Positions 52,018 to 60,844 of a stretch of 64,000 nucleotides of DNA are shown one piece after another. The DNA is from GCA-958296115 sp965222445 (GTDB taxonomy: Bacteria; Chloroflexota; Dehalococcoidia; Lucifugimonadales; CAJWER01). Under the pieces are notes generated by a model. It saw only the letters and a list, made by a program, of their open reading frames with translations. It ran no database searches and was not told the DNA's origin. The stretch lies in NCBI GenBank assembly GCA_965222445.1, contig CBDCTY010000002.1, positions 2,294,001-2,358,000 on the forward strand. Direction: 5' to 3'. Made by a program: the position numbers and the translations under genes. How positions within the stretch are numbered: position 1 is the first letter of the stretch; each line of letters starts with the position of its first letter.

Positions 52018-55000
52018 TCAGGGACCGCTGCATACCTCGAGGCCCAGGCTGTCGAAGTCGTTGTCCGACACATCCGCCAGTGCCACCGGTACGCACCCCA
52101 TGAGCTGGTTACCGGCCAGCCGCCACTGAACGAGGCTGTGGCTGCCCAGCTCACCCAGCTCCTCCAGTATCTGTCCCGACAGCATATTGTCACTCAGCCA
52201 CAGCCGCTCCAGCTTGGTCAGCCTGCCAAACCACACAGGGATCGATCCGCTCAGCATATTCTCGTGCAGCCACAACCTCGTCAGGCTGTCCATGTCGCCC
52301 AGCGTGGACGGGATCATGCCACTCAACTGGTTGCTCTGGAGTCGCAGCCACTGCAGCTTGTCCAAGCCGCTCAGGTCCGGAATCTCACCGCTCAACTGGT
52401 TGGCGTGCAGGTTCACGCTAGTCACGCTCGAAGGCAGGTGCGAGGCCGGGATCTCACCCGTCAGGCCGTTGGTGTGCAGCCACAAGACCGTCAGGCTGGT
52501 CATGCCGCTCAGGTCGGGTATCGTGCCGCCCAGCGGGTTTTCCTGGATGATCAGCCACCGCAGGTTCGCCGGCAAAGCCGAGGCTCCAGGCACGCCGCCC
52601 TCCAGGTTATTGGCCGCCAGCTTCAGCTTCTCCAGGCTGGTCATCCCGCTCAGGTCGGGAATCGTGCCGCTCAGCTCGTTGCCCCACAGCCACAGCTCCC
52701 GCATCTCGGTCATCCCATTCAGCCACACCGGGACAGGACCCACCAGCATATTCCTCGCAAGGTACAGCTCCTCCAGGCCCGTCAAGCCACTCAAGTCAGG
52801 GATCGGCCCGCTCAGCTGGTTCGTGTGCAGGTTCAGCCTCACCAGGTTGCTCAGGCTGCCAAGCTCGGCAGGGATCGGCCCGCTCAGCCCATTGGTGCGC
52901 AGGTTCAGGTCCGTCAGCATCGAGAGCCTGCCCAGCGCGGCCGGGATAGCCCCATCCAGGCCCTTCTGAGGGAGACTGAGCCGCGTCACCCGCTCCGGCG
53001 TACCCCGCACTGTCACGCCCTCCCACCCCGTGACCGGCGTATCTGCCGACCAGTCCAGCGTCGCCGTACCCGCCAGCGTGTCCCGCACCGCCAGCAGCGC
53101 CTCGCAGTCCGATATCAGACCGGCGTTGCTCACGCCCTGGACCGCCCCTCCGATAACGCAGGCACTCACAGGGCGCACCAATATGCTGTAGACACGGACG
53201 GCAAGGCCGTCCGATGAGGTCACCTCGACCCTGATCCCCTCGATTCCTCCGCCGAGATCGACCTGGAGGCCGTCCAGCGCGCCATCGCCGTCCGCTATCT
53301 CCACACCGCCCTCGTCCAGGAAACGGATGACCGCGCCGTGCTCGTTGGAGGCAGTCACCGTCACCGACGTCGGGCCTTCCAGCGCCGTGTAGCTCGTCCG
53401 GTAGGGGTCGAATGTCGGCGTCAGGACTCTCGGACTGATCGACAGCCCGCTCAGCAGCACGTCGCAGAACGGCAGACCGAGCTCGCCCAGGTCGTTGTGG
53501 TCAACACCGCGCAATCCGCCAGGTATGCACCCTGTCAGCTGGTTGCCGCGGAGAGACAGCCTCGTCAGGTTGGACAGGCTGCCAAGCTCGGCGGGAATTG
53601 GGCCCGTCAACTGGTTGTTGTTGAGATACAACGCCGTCAGGCTGGTTAGGCTGCCAAGCTCGGCGGGAATCGTGCCCGTCAACTGGTTGCCGCGGAGAGA
53701 CAGCCTCGTCAGGTTGGACAGGCTGCCAAGCTCGGCGGGAATTGGGCCCGTCAGCCGGTTGCTACTGAGAAACAGTTCCACCAGGTTGGACAGGCTGCCC
53801 AGCTCGGCGGGAATCGGGCCCGTCAACTGGTTGCCGCTGAGCCACAGCGTCGTCAGGTTGGACAGGCTGCCCAACTCGGTGGGAACTATGCCCGTCAGCT
53901 GGTTGCTATCGAAATACAGGATCCTCAGGTTGGTGAGGCTGCCCAGCTCGGCGGGAATTGTGCCCGCCAGCTGGTTGCTGTAGAGACGCAGCTCCGTCAG
54001 GTTGGGCAGGCTGCCCAGCTCGGCGGGAATTGTGCCCGTCAGCTGGTTGCTGTAGAGACGCAGCCTCGTCAGGTTGGGCAGGCTGCCCAGCTCGGCAGGA
54101 ATAGCGCCTGTCAGCTGGTTGCTATCGAGATACAGGATCGTCAGGTTGGACAGCCTGCCGAGCTCGGCGGGAATGGTGCCCGTCAGTTGGTTGTCGCTGA
54201 GAGACAGATTCGTCAGGTTGGACAGGCTGCCCAGCTCGGCGGGAACTATGCCCGCCAGCTGGTTGCTGGAGAGACGCAGCTCCGTCAGGTTGGGCAGGCT
54301 GCCCAGCTCGGCGGGAATTGGACCCATCAGCCGATTGTTGTGGAGATACAGCACTCGCAGGTTGGCTAGGCTGCCCAGCTCGGCGGGAATTGTGCCCGTC
54401 AGCTGGTTGCTGTAGAGACGCAGCTCCGTCAGGTTGGGCAGGCTGCCCAGTTCGGCAGGAATAGCGCCTGTCAGCTGGTTGCTACCGAGATACAGGATCC
54501 TCAGGTTGGACAGCCTGCCGAGCTCGGCGGGAATGGTGCCCGTCAGTTGGTTGTCGCTGAGAGACAGATTCGTCAGGTTGGACAGGCTGCCCAGCTCGGC
54601 GGGAATTGGGCCTGTCAGCTGGTTGCTGTAGAGACGCAGCTCCGTCAGGTTGGGCAGGCTGCCCAGTTCGGCAGGAATAGCGCCTGTCAGCTGGTTGCTA
54701 TCGAGATACAGGATCCTCAGGTTGGTGAGGCTGCCCAGTTCGGCGGGAATTGTGCCCGTCAGTTGGTTGTCGCTGAGACGCAGCTCCGTCAGGCTGGTGA
54801 GGCCGCCCAGCTCGGCGGGAATCGTGCCCGTCAACTGGTTGCCGTAGAGCCACAGCGTCGTCAGGTTGGACAGCCTGCCCAGCTCGGCGGGAATTGTCCC
54901 CGTCATCTGGTTATCGCTGAGAGACAGCCCCGTGACACGCTCCGGCGTCCCATCAACCCTCACTCCCTCCCACTCCGCGATCGGCCTGTCCGCCGACCAG

Positions 55001-55230
55001 TCCAGCGTCGCCGTACCCGCCAGCGTGTCCCGCACAGCCAGCAGCGCCTCGCAGTCCGCTGCCAGCCCCGGGTTGATGGCAGGGTCGGGCACCGCAATAC
55101 CCGCGGAGCATGTGGCCTGATCGCTCTGGGCATAGGCTGCAATCGCCAGGATCGTCATGGCGGCAATCAGGACCAGCGCTGCGACAACAGCCATGGGCGG
55201 CACTGGGAAGCGGATGGATAGTGGCGTCAT
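52018..55230 (-). CDS. Giant secreted leucine-rich-repeat protein
   Basis: This protein has about 1070 residues from ATG 55230 (MTPLSIRFPVPP), followed by a signal/anchor helix (MAVVAALVLIAAMTILAIAA). A cap domain has DCEALLAVRDTLAGTATLDW. About 22 plant-type 24-residue LRRs of the form LTGTIPAELGSLSNLTxLxL follow. A cadherin-like beta-sandwich (LSGLSISPRVLTPTFDPYRT) comes next. A second cap (SDCEALLAVRDTLAGTATLD) and about 13 more LRRs end at LGLEVCSGP. The two cap-LRR halves show an internal duplication. DNA-level repeats are strong at 53530-54920. It probably works outside the cell in adhesion or host/particle binding. Between 51785 and 52017 there is only a short out-of-frame remnant. Confidence 0.85.
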   Translation of the reverse strand: MTPLSIRFPVPPMAVVAALVLIAAMTILAIAAYAQSDQATCSAGIAVPDPAINPGLAADCEALLAVRDTLAGTATLDWSADRPIAEWEGVRVDGTPERVTGLSLSDNQMTGTIPAELGRLSNLTTLWLYGNQLTGTIPAELGGLTSLTELRLSDNQLTGTIPAELGSLTNLRILYLDSNQLTGAIPAELGSLPNLTELRLYSNQLTGPIPAELGSLSNLTNLSLSDNQLTGTIPAELGRLSNLRILYLGSNQLTGAIPAELGSLPNLTELRLYSNQLTGTIPAELGSLANLRVLYLHNNRLMGPIPAELGSLPNLTELRLSSNQLAGIVPAELGSLSNLTNLSLSDNQLTGTIPAELGRLSNLTILYLDSNQLTGAIPAELGSLPNLTRLRLYSNQLTGTIPAELGSLPNLTELRLYSNQLAGTIPAELGSLTNLRILYFDSNQLTGIVPTELGSLSNLTTLWLSGNQLTGPIPAELGSLSNLVELFLSSNRLTGPIPAELGSLSNLTRLSLRGNQLTGTIPAELGSLTSLTALYLNNNQLTGPIPAELGSLSNLTRLSLRGNQLTGCIPGGLRGVDHNDLGELGLPFCDVLLSGLSISPRVLTPTFDPYRTSYTALEGPTSVTVTASNEHGAVIRFLDEGGVEIADGDGALDGLQVDLGGGIEGIRVEVTSSDGLAVRVYSILVRPVSACVIGGAVQGVSNAGLISDCEALLAVRDTLAGTATLDWSADTPVTGWEGVTVRGTPERVTRLSLPQKGLDGAIPAALGRLSMLTDLNLRTNGLSGPIPAELGSLSNLVRLNLHTNQLSGPIPDLSGLTGLEELYLARNMLVGPVPVWLNGMTEMRELWLWGNELSGTIPDLSGMTSLEKLKLAANNLEGGVPGASALPANLRWLIIQENPLGGTIPDLSGMTSLTVLWLHTNGLTGEIPASHLPSSVTSVNLHANQLSGEIPDLSGLDKLQWLRLQSNQLSGMIPSTLGDMDSLTRLWLHENMLSGSIPVWFGRLTKLERLWLSDNMLSGQILEELGELGSHSLVQWRLAGNQLMGCVPVALADVSDNDFDSLGLEVCSGP

Positions 55231-55413
55231 CACCAACTCCTCTTCCTGCACTCAAGGGCCGGATGATGGGCCATGATAACCGACAGGCAGCTTGCCCGCA
55301 CCGAGAGCCCCGGGCACTCGTTCGTCCTGAGCCCGGCTCTCCTGAGCCTGACGAAGGGCCCAGCGCTCCGTGGAAGGCGGTCCTCCACCAATGCTGTGGT
55401 CTTGAAACGATTC

Positions 55414-55839
55414 CTAGCCCTGCGCCCCGCCCTTCACCACCTCGAAGTGGAAGTCCGCCGCCACGTACTCGCCGCCCCACAGCCTGCGCCGGCCCGCGTT
55501 GTCGATCGACGACAGCCGCCCGTCGTCCACGCTCCCGCCCCATGTCGGGTCCGACGACGTGGCCGCCTCTATGCTCGATCCTCCGGACTGCGCCATGAAG
55601 TCGTAGAGCCTGTCGAACCCCTCGCTCGCGTCAGCCGCCGACACCGCCAGCACCACCCTGATGCGCCCAGCGAACCCGCTCCCGCCCAGCGTCCGCGACG
55701 CGCCCCGAGACTCGAACAGCACGACTGCCGCCGGAAGCTCGTTCAGCGCCGCTGGTGGCTGGCGGTGTACGCGCAGTCCCGGCACGCCCTCCAGCAGCGC
55801 GGCCAGGCCGTCGACCGCTGCGCGTATCTCGTTCGCCAT
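55414..55839 (-). CDS. Phage minor tail/tail completion-like protein
   Basis: This 141-residue protein starts at ATG 55839, whose A is shared with the connector stop (TGATG coupling). The sequence IRAAVDGLAALLEGVPGLRV...LPAAVVLFESRG...FAGRIRVVLAVSAADA resembles the small tail-completion/tail-terminator proteins that follow the head-tail connector in HK97-like phages. It is the last recognised gene of the head group. The longer frame to 56238 is antisense-like and rejected. By normal phage order the tail tube gene should come next, and the matching one lies at 33749 on the other strand. Confidence 0.6.
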   Translation of the reverse strand: MANEIRAAVDGLAALLEGVPGLRVHRQPPAALNELPAAVVLFESRGASRTLGGSGFAGRIRVVLAVSAADASEGFDRLYDFMAQSGGSSIEAATSSDPTWGGSVDDGRLSSIDNAGRRRLWGGEYVAADFHFEVVKGGAQG

Positions 55840-56660
55840 CAGGCGCCCACCCCCAGGGCCGGCTTCCGGTACGACCCCAGCATCGCCCGCACGTCCTCGT
55901 CCAGCACCGCGCGGCCTGCGTGATCGCCCGCACCGCTTGTGAGCCTCCACAGCCGGACCGCCTGCAGCAGCGCCGCCTCCACCACCGGCCCCGGATACTC
56001 GAACACATACACCGCCGTCCCCGAATCGTGCGCCGACGCCTCCGTGCCGTTCACTCCCCTGTCCACCGCCAGTGCCCCGCCCCCGGACTCCCGGACGTAG
56101 AGCTGCTCCTCGTCGATGACCAGCGTGTGCCCAGCCGACGCGCCGGACTCGCTCGACACCATGACCTCCCTCGACGCCGCGTCCGCAACCGCGCTCGCCG
56201 TCTCGCCCTCGCGTCTCACCCGGCGCTGCCATCCCCACTCGCCCGCTATCTGCACCGTGCCCCGGCCCGCGGGCCAGACCTGCTTTGTGCCCCTCCGGGC
56301 TACCTCGATCGACGTGTACGGCCTCGACGCCGCTCCCCCTCCCTCAGGGTCCGCGTTCGCGGGCAGCAGCACGTAGTCGGACGCATCCCATGTCGTCCCG
56401 AAGGTCCCGTCACCCCCGTCGTCCGTCCGCACGCCGCCGTCGTCCACGCTCACCAGGTCCGGTACCAGCAGACGCTCGCCGCCGCTCCCGTCGAACCGCC
56501 GCGTAGCCCTCGCCGCGTAGAAGTGCCGGTTGCAGTACCTGTCGATCAGGCGGCTCACGCCCTCCGCCATCCCCAGCAGCCGCACATCGTCGCCCGCACT
56601 CGTGATGTTCAGCACAGACGGGCCCTTCAACGCCTCCAGCGTCAAGTATGTATTTGCCAT
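55839..56660 (-). CDS. Phage head-tail connector-like protein
   Basis: This 273-residue protein starts at ATG 56660 behind AGGAGG. MANTYLTLEALKGPSVLNIT, LLGMAEGVSRLIDRYCNRHF and a C-terminal VVEAALLQAVRLWRLTSGAG helix with LDEDVRAMLGSYRKPALG match the gp6-like/DUF3168-associated connector proteins between capsid and tail. A long beta insertion in the middle (ETASAVADAASREVMVSSES) is unusual for the small connector fold and could be a decoration domain. It is separated from the capsid gene by ~200 bp of non-coding DNA. Confidence 0.6.
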   Translation of the reverse strand: MANTYLTLEALKGPSVLNITSAGDDVRLLGMAEGVSRLIDRYCNRHFYAARATRRFDGSGGERLLVPDLVSVDDGGVRTDDGGDGTFGTTWDASDYVLLPANADPEGGGAASRPYTSIEVARRGTKQVWPAGRGTVQIAGEWGWQRRVRREGETASAVADAASREVMVSSESGASAGHTLVIDEEQLYVRESGGGALAVDRGVNGTEASAHDSGTAVYVFEYPGPVVEAALLQAVRLWRLTSGAGDHAGRAVLDEDVRAMLGSYRKPALGVGA

Positions 56661-56863
56661 CGCTCCTCCTGGCCTCCTCTCCCTTGACGGGACAGGAATT
56701 GAGAGCCTGCCCTGAGCCTGTGGAAAGGGTGAGGGTGAACGTGTTGGCACGACTCCCCCTCATCCTAACCTTCTCCCGCCAGGGGAGAAGGGACTTTCGG
56801 AAACACCCTCTAGGGGCGCCGGCCGCCGGGAGCCTTCCACCCCGGCGCCGGCGCCCACTTCGC

Positions 56864-58333
56864 TTACACTCCCGTGATGTTGACCTGCAGCGCCGTATGC
56901 TCCGCCGTCGTCCGGTCGCCGCTGCGCTCAGTGAGAGCGTGGCGCACGCTCACCGTGACGACCGTCTGGCGCTTCTGCGTATCCCTGTCCACGTCGATCG
57001 TGATCTTCCGCCGGAACCCCTGCGTCCACTGGGTCCGGTTGAAGATCAGCAGGCGGCCTGCGCCCCTCACATTGCCGCCCTCCGTGACCCTGCCGTCGAT
57101 GTCGGCAAGGCGCATCTGCTCCGACACGATCACCGGTATCCCCTCCACGGCCCCCAGCATCCCCGTCAGCAGCGTCGCGTTCGGCCCCAGCTTGTCCATC
57201 GTCCGGAACTGGCTGATCGACTGGGCCCGGATGAACGTGTTCACGTCCATCACCCACGCCAGCTCCGACGGCCTCGCGCCGTACTTGCCCAGCTTCGCCC
57301 TGATCTCGCTGAACATGTCGTCCGAGACCCCGTCGCCGTGCGGGTTGCTCTGCGTCGCGTTGTCCACCAGCGGCAGATGGAGAATCCCGTCGTAGCCGAG
57401 CAGCCAGTGACCCTTCCCGGCGTCCGACTTCGAGATCGTCGTGCCGTCCGCATTGATGTTGTTCGTATCCGTCGTGTCCGCGTTCAGGATCACGTCGTCC
57501 AGGACCTCGGCCACGTTCCGCACCAGACCGGCCCTGATCTCCGGCAGCATCGCCACCACAGCGTCCTCCTCCAGCGTGAACGAGTACGGCACGTGGCCGA
57601 CCAGCTCGTGGGCCTCCAGCATCGCTCGGCCCGTGCTCAACGCGGTCGACGCCGCCGCGCTGTTCTCCGTCCCGGGGTAGAAGTTCACGTCCCCAAGCTG
57701 CCTGGGCAGCTCGAACGGGGTCGACGGCATGTCGATGGCCGAAATCAGCGGCGCCACCAGCGTCCGCAGGTTCACGTCCATCCACAGCTCCCGCGCCTCC
57801 AGCGTCGACACCAGCTCGTCCCCCGAACCCGCCGTCGTGCTGTCCATCGCCGACCGCGTCAGCGACCGCAGCACCGGCTGGCTGAACGTCTCGTGCTGCC
57901 CGGTCGGGCGCGGACCGACCCGGTGAAGCTGGCTCAGCCGCGCGTCGGCCGCCTCGTGCGACTCCTGCACGACCGCGGGCGTCGCTCCCTCCACCAGCGA
58001 CCTCTTCGCCGACTCCGCTCGCTCGACCCAACCGGGCCCGAACGACTCACGCCGCTGCGACCGCGCGATCCGCCTCAGCAGGCCCAGGTCCAGAGCGTCC
58101 ATGCCCGCGTAAGGCCCTCCACTCACCACCGGCTCCTGGCCGACCTGGCCCGCCAGCGCCCTGCGCCTCGGCTGGCGCTCCTGCTCCTGAAGGCGCGAGA
58201 CCTCCCCGCGCAGGCGCTCCGCCTCCTCCTTCAGCAGCCCCACGTCCTGCGAGACCGGATCGAACCGCTCCCGCACGAACTCATTGATCCCCGCCAGTTC
58301 CTTCCTGATCGACTCCATCTCCGTCGTCGTCAT
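56864..58333 (-). CDS. HK97-fold major capsid protein
   Basis: This 489-residue protein has an N-terminal scaffold-like coiled coil (about 1-60, KEEAERLRGEVSRLQEQE) normally cleaved by the protease, a linker, and the HK97 core. The core includes DVNLRTLVAPLISAIDMPST, SFTLEEDAVVAMLPEIRAGL (the long spine-helix region), LAWVMDVNTFIRAQSISQFR, MLGAVEGIPVIVSEQM and a C-terminal beta region. GGAGGAGG precedes the ATG. With the neighbouring protease it makes a complete capsid-maturation pair, and the length is normal. Confidence 0.88.
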   Translation of the reverse strand: MTTTEMESIRKELAGINEFVRERFDPVSQDVGLLKEEAERLRGEVSRLQEQERQPRRRALAGQVGQEPVVSGGPYAGMDALDLGLLRRIARSQRRESFGPGWVERAESAKRSLVEGATPAVVQESHEAADARLSQLHRVGPRPTGQHETFSQPVLRSLTRSAMDSTTAGSGDELVSTLEARELWMDVNLRTLVAPLISAIDMPSTPFELPRQLGDVNFYPGTENSAAASTALSTGRAMLEAHELVGHVPYSFTLEEDAVVAMLPEIRAGLVRNVAEVLDDVILNADTTDTNNINADGTTISKSDAGKGHWLLGYDGILHLPLVDNATQSNPHGDGVSDDMFSEIRAKLGKYGARPSELAWVMDVNTFIRAQSISQFRTMDKLGPNATLLTGMLGAVEGIPVIVSEQMRLADIDGRVTEGGNVRGAGRLLIFNRTQWTQGFRRKITIDVDRDTQKRQTVVTVSVRHALTERSGDRTTAEHTALQVNITGV

Positions 58334-58382
58334 ACTTCCTCCTCCATATTCTGATTCTGAATCGCTTCACTCGGATTCCCCA

Positions 58383-58617
58383 CCCCGTCGTTCCCACGCA
58401 TCCCCTCGTCATTCCCGCGCAGGCGGGAACCCATCCCCGGTCGCTGCCACAGATCATGTGGCAACGGAGAATCCCGCGCCCATTTTCATACCCTTATGTG
58501 GCCTTCGCAAGGCCATGGTCATGCCCGCGAAAAGCTTGCCCCGTACTCGATACGGGGCGGGAACCCATCCCATCCCCCCCTGCCCTAGGATTCCCGCCTG
58601 CGCGGGAATGACGGTTA
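58383..58617 (+). repeat. R2 repeat, copy 3 (extended)
   Basis: CCCGTCGTTCCCACGCATCC and a GGGAACCCATCCCCGGTCGC stretch, AGATCATGTGGCAACGGAGA and CTTCGCAAGGCCATGGTCAT match copies 1 and 2, and ATTCCCGCCTGCGCGGGAAT forms a palindrome. It separates protease and capsid genes. Confidence 0.7.
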
Positions 58618-58659
58618 TGCAAAGGTCTCCCTGGCGGGAGAGGGGGAGCCGCGCACTTC

Positions 58660-59235
58660 TCACGCCGCCATCCCGAGGCCCTCCTTCACCTCGTCCACCA
58701 GTAGCCCGATAGCCTCCCGCCAGTCCTCTTCCCCAGTCCCCTCTTCACTCTCCAGGGCCTCGGCCACCAGCCGCCGGTAAGACTCCCGCAGCGCGTCCGG
58801 GTCCGCGGGCACCGGCACCAGCGACCACTCCACCAGCTCCGACGTCACGTCCCGGCGCCGGCCGGACTCGTCCGACGCGCTCTCCACAGGCACCCAGCTC
58901 ACCGACGCCGCGCGCAGGAATCCCTTGTCCCACGCGTTCTTCACCCGCTGGGCGAACGGGTCCTCCGCAAGGAACTCGAACTCCGCCAGCAGCCGGCCGT
59001 CTCCGCCCTTGCTCAGCCCCAGCGTCCGCCCGATCGGCAGCCCGCCCGAAGGCGACCGCCCCACCACGTCGTGCGCCCACATCACCACCGGGTTCCTCAT
59101 GTACGCCTCGGTCGACATCCCGGCCAAGTCCAGGTCCGGCGGACGCCGCACCCTCTCATTCGCCGCAATCGTCACCACGTACCGCCCGCCGCCCAGGTCC
59201 CGGCTCTCCACAATGTCCAAAAATGCCGAACGCAA
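58660..59235 (-). CDS. HK97-family prohead protease
   Basis: This 191-residue protease has VVMWAHDVVGRSPSGGLPIG with the catalytic His, AWDKGFLRAASVSWVPVES with the catalytic Ser, and ELVEWSLVPVPADPDALRES, the assemblin-fold signature. It would cleave the capsid scaffold during head maturation. TTG is the likely start behind AGGTGGGAG. It lies upstream of the capsid gene in the canonical order. No terminase or portal gene is found on its upstream side, where the IS110 element lies. Confidence 0.85.
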   Translation of the reverse strand: MRSAFLDIVESRDLGGGRYVVTIAANERVRRPPDLDLAGMSTEAYMRNPVVMWAHDVVGRSPSGGLPIGRTLGLSKGGDGRLLAEFEFLAEDPFAQRVKNAWDKGFLRAASVSWVPVESASDESGRRRDVTSELVEWSLVPVPADPDALRESYRRLVAEALESEEGTGEEDWREAIGLLVDEVKEGLGMAA

Positions 59236-59281
59236 CTCCCACCTCCTTACCCATTCCTAGTTCCTGATTCCCCAGCCCCAA

Positions 59282-59413
59282 TAGAAAACCCCCGACCCAA
59301 AGCCGTCCGTCGGCCTCGAATCGGGGGCGTTCGCCGCCCTGATTCAGATCATTCAGCGGGATCGTCACTCCCGCGTCTCAACTAGACTAGCACGTTAGTT
59401 CCCATTCCGTCAA
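59282..59413 (-). promoter_or_regulatory. Promoter and leader terminator of phage head group
   Basis: On the minus strand TTGACG (59413-59408) is 18 bp from TGCTAGTCT, an extended -10 at 59389-59384. Downstream, CCCCCGA and TCGGGGG (plus-strand 59321-59327 and 59289-59295) pair around an inner GCCG/CGGC hairpin. TTTTCTA follows, a normal intrinsic terminator before the protease start. Confidence 0.55.
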
Positions 59414-59435
59414 CCCATCGGCGGTAACTGTTCAG

Positions 59436-59737
59436 ACTTCGTGAGATCCGTCTCGCCCAGCGGTCTCGCCGATAGCACGGTTTACCTCTGACCAGGGTCG
59501 TTATCCACGCTCTCCGCAAGCATCCGCCTCATCAACTCTTGTATGTTAGTGGTGGTTCCCAATAGTGACTTCACAGAGGTGGAGTGGGGTGCGGCAGACC
59601 GACCAACTCTTGGTCATCAAAGACCGTTGTTCAGCGAGGGTCGCCGCACCACCCCCAAACAGAGCCCGAACAGTTGCCTGGGCCAAACGAGCCCGCATCG
59701 CGCAAGGAAGGGCCAGTACTTCACACAGGAGGTATGG
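59436..59737 (+). ncRNA. Candidate bridge RNA region of the IS110 element
   Basis: About 300 bp without a credible gene precede the transposase. GTGCGGC (59589-59595) pairs with GCCGCAC (59643-59649), enclosing the hairpin GACCAACTCTTGGTC (59601-59615) and unpaired loops. This resembles the stem-with-internal-loops layout of bridge RNAs that specify target and donor for IS110 recombinases. Structure and function are inferred. Confidence 0.4.
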
Positions 59738-60709
59738 ATGGAACAGGAAGCAGTCTACGTAGGCATTGATGTGGCCAAGGCCCATCTGGACGTCGCGGTC
59801 CGCCCCATAGGGCAGAGGTGGACCATCGCCAATGACGAGCCTGGGATCCGGGAACTGGTCTCTCGGCTCAGGGCCCTCGAACCTGCCATGGTGGTGCTGG
59901 AGGCTTCGGGCGGCCTGGAGCTGCCTTCGGTGGCAGCCCTGGCGGCCGCATCGCTGCCAGTGGTCATCGTCAACCCCCGGCAGGTTCGAGACTTCGCCAG
60001 AGCCACCGGGACGCTGGCGAAGACTGACGCCCTGGACGCGGCCGTACTGGCCCACTTCGCCGACGCCGTTCGCCCAGCCGTGCGCCCTCTGAGGGACGCC
60101 GAGACCCAGATCCTCAACTCCCTGGTTGCCCGCAGGCACCAAGTGATAGCCATCTTGGTGGCGGAGAAGAACCGGCTTGGGAGCGCCATCAGCGCCGTCC
60201 GGCCCCGCATCGAGGCCCACATCGCTTGGCTTGACCAGGAGCTGACCGACATTGACGAAGGGCTGCGGCAGACTCTCCGCAGCAGTCCGGTGTGGCGAGA
60301 GAAAGACGACCTCCTGCGCACCGTCCCCGGCGTGGGAGAGCAGCTCTCCCTCACCCTCCTGGCCCATTTGCCGGAGCTGGGCACGCTGAACCGTCGGCAG
60401 ATCGCCGCCTTGGTGGGCGTGGCTCCCTTCAACAGGGACAGCGGCACCATGCGTGGCAAACGGCGCGTCTGGGGCGGGCGCTCCCGGGTCCGAGCCGTCC
60501 TGTACATGGGAACGCTGGCCGCCAGCCGCTTCAATCCCGTCATCCGGGACTTCTACCAGCGGCTGCTGGCCGCTGGTAAGCCGAAGAAGGTGGCCCTCGT
60601 CGCTTGTATGCGCAAACTGCTCGTCATACTCAACTCCATGCTCAAGCAGCGCTCTCCCTGGCGCGCTCAGCGCGCCACCACCCCGGCACTCGTCGGTCAC
60701 TCCTCTTGA
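59738..60709 (+). CDS. IS110-family transposase (DEDD recombinase)
   Basis: This 323-residue protein from ATG 59738 (AGGAGGT 4 bp upstream) has the RuvC-like DEDD N-terminal domain: VYVGIDVAKAHLDVAV (first Asp), MVVLEASGGLELPSV (Glu), and RATGTLAKTDALDAAVLAHF (two Asp). The C-terminal Tnp domain has LRTVPGVGEQLSLTLLAHLP and the catalytic Ser region RDSGTMRGKRRVWGGRSRVR. All key residues are present. The open frame extends upstream to 59543, but that part lies in the putative non-coding RNA region. Confidence 0.9.
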   Translation: MEQEAVYVGIDVAKAHLDVAVRPIGQRWTIANDEPGIRELVSRLRALEPAMVVLEASGGLELPSVAALAAASLPVVIVNPRQVRDFARATGTLAKTDALDAAVLAHFADAVRPAVRPLRDAETQILNSLVARRHQVIAILVAEKNRLGSAISAVRPRIEAHIAWLDQELTDIDEGLRQTLRSSPVWREKDDLLRTVPGVGEQLSLTLLAHLPELGTLNRRQIAALVGVAPFNRDSGTMRGKRRVWGGRSRVRAVLYMGTLAASRFNPVIRDFYQRLLAAGKPKKVALVACMRKLLVILNSMLKQRSPWRAQRATTPALVGHSS

Positions 60710-60763
60710 CTTTCAACACAGTTGCTGAACAGTTACCCCTGACATTTTCACTGGACAACGACA

Positions 60764-60802
60764 CACCCATGTGATACCATGACACCGTCCCCGCTAATCA
60801 AT
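60764..60802 (+). mobile_element. IS66 end remnant
   Basis: ACACCCATGTGATACCATGA followed by CACCGTCCCCGCTAATCAAT matches the right end of the full IS66 copy (24189-24232) with a 4-bp deletion. Only this end survives. The rest may have been lost when IS110 came in on the left. Confidence 0.7.
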
Positions 60803-60844
60803 GGGGGAAGCGGGGCTTTGCTGACCGGATCGGAGTGCTCGGGC

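Larger units (their letters stand above)
59424..60736 (+). mobile_element. IS110-family element
   Basis: GTAACTGTTCAG at 59424-59435 and its exact inverted complement CTGAACAGTTAC at 60725-60736 bracket the transposase. IS110-family elements make no target duplication. The inverted repeat would fit the IS1111 subgroup, while the long non-coding stretch lies 5' of the gene as in the IS110 subgroup. It sits immediately upstream of the phage head leader. Confidence 0.75.

Noticed and set aside
53338..55221. Plus-strand frames inside the LRR gene
   Set aside because: Repetitive antisense shadows of the LRR array.
60737..60763. Possible ISNCY right-end remnant (GACATTTTCACTGG)
   Set aside because: The match to the ISNCY end is short and could be chance.
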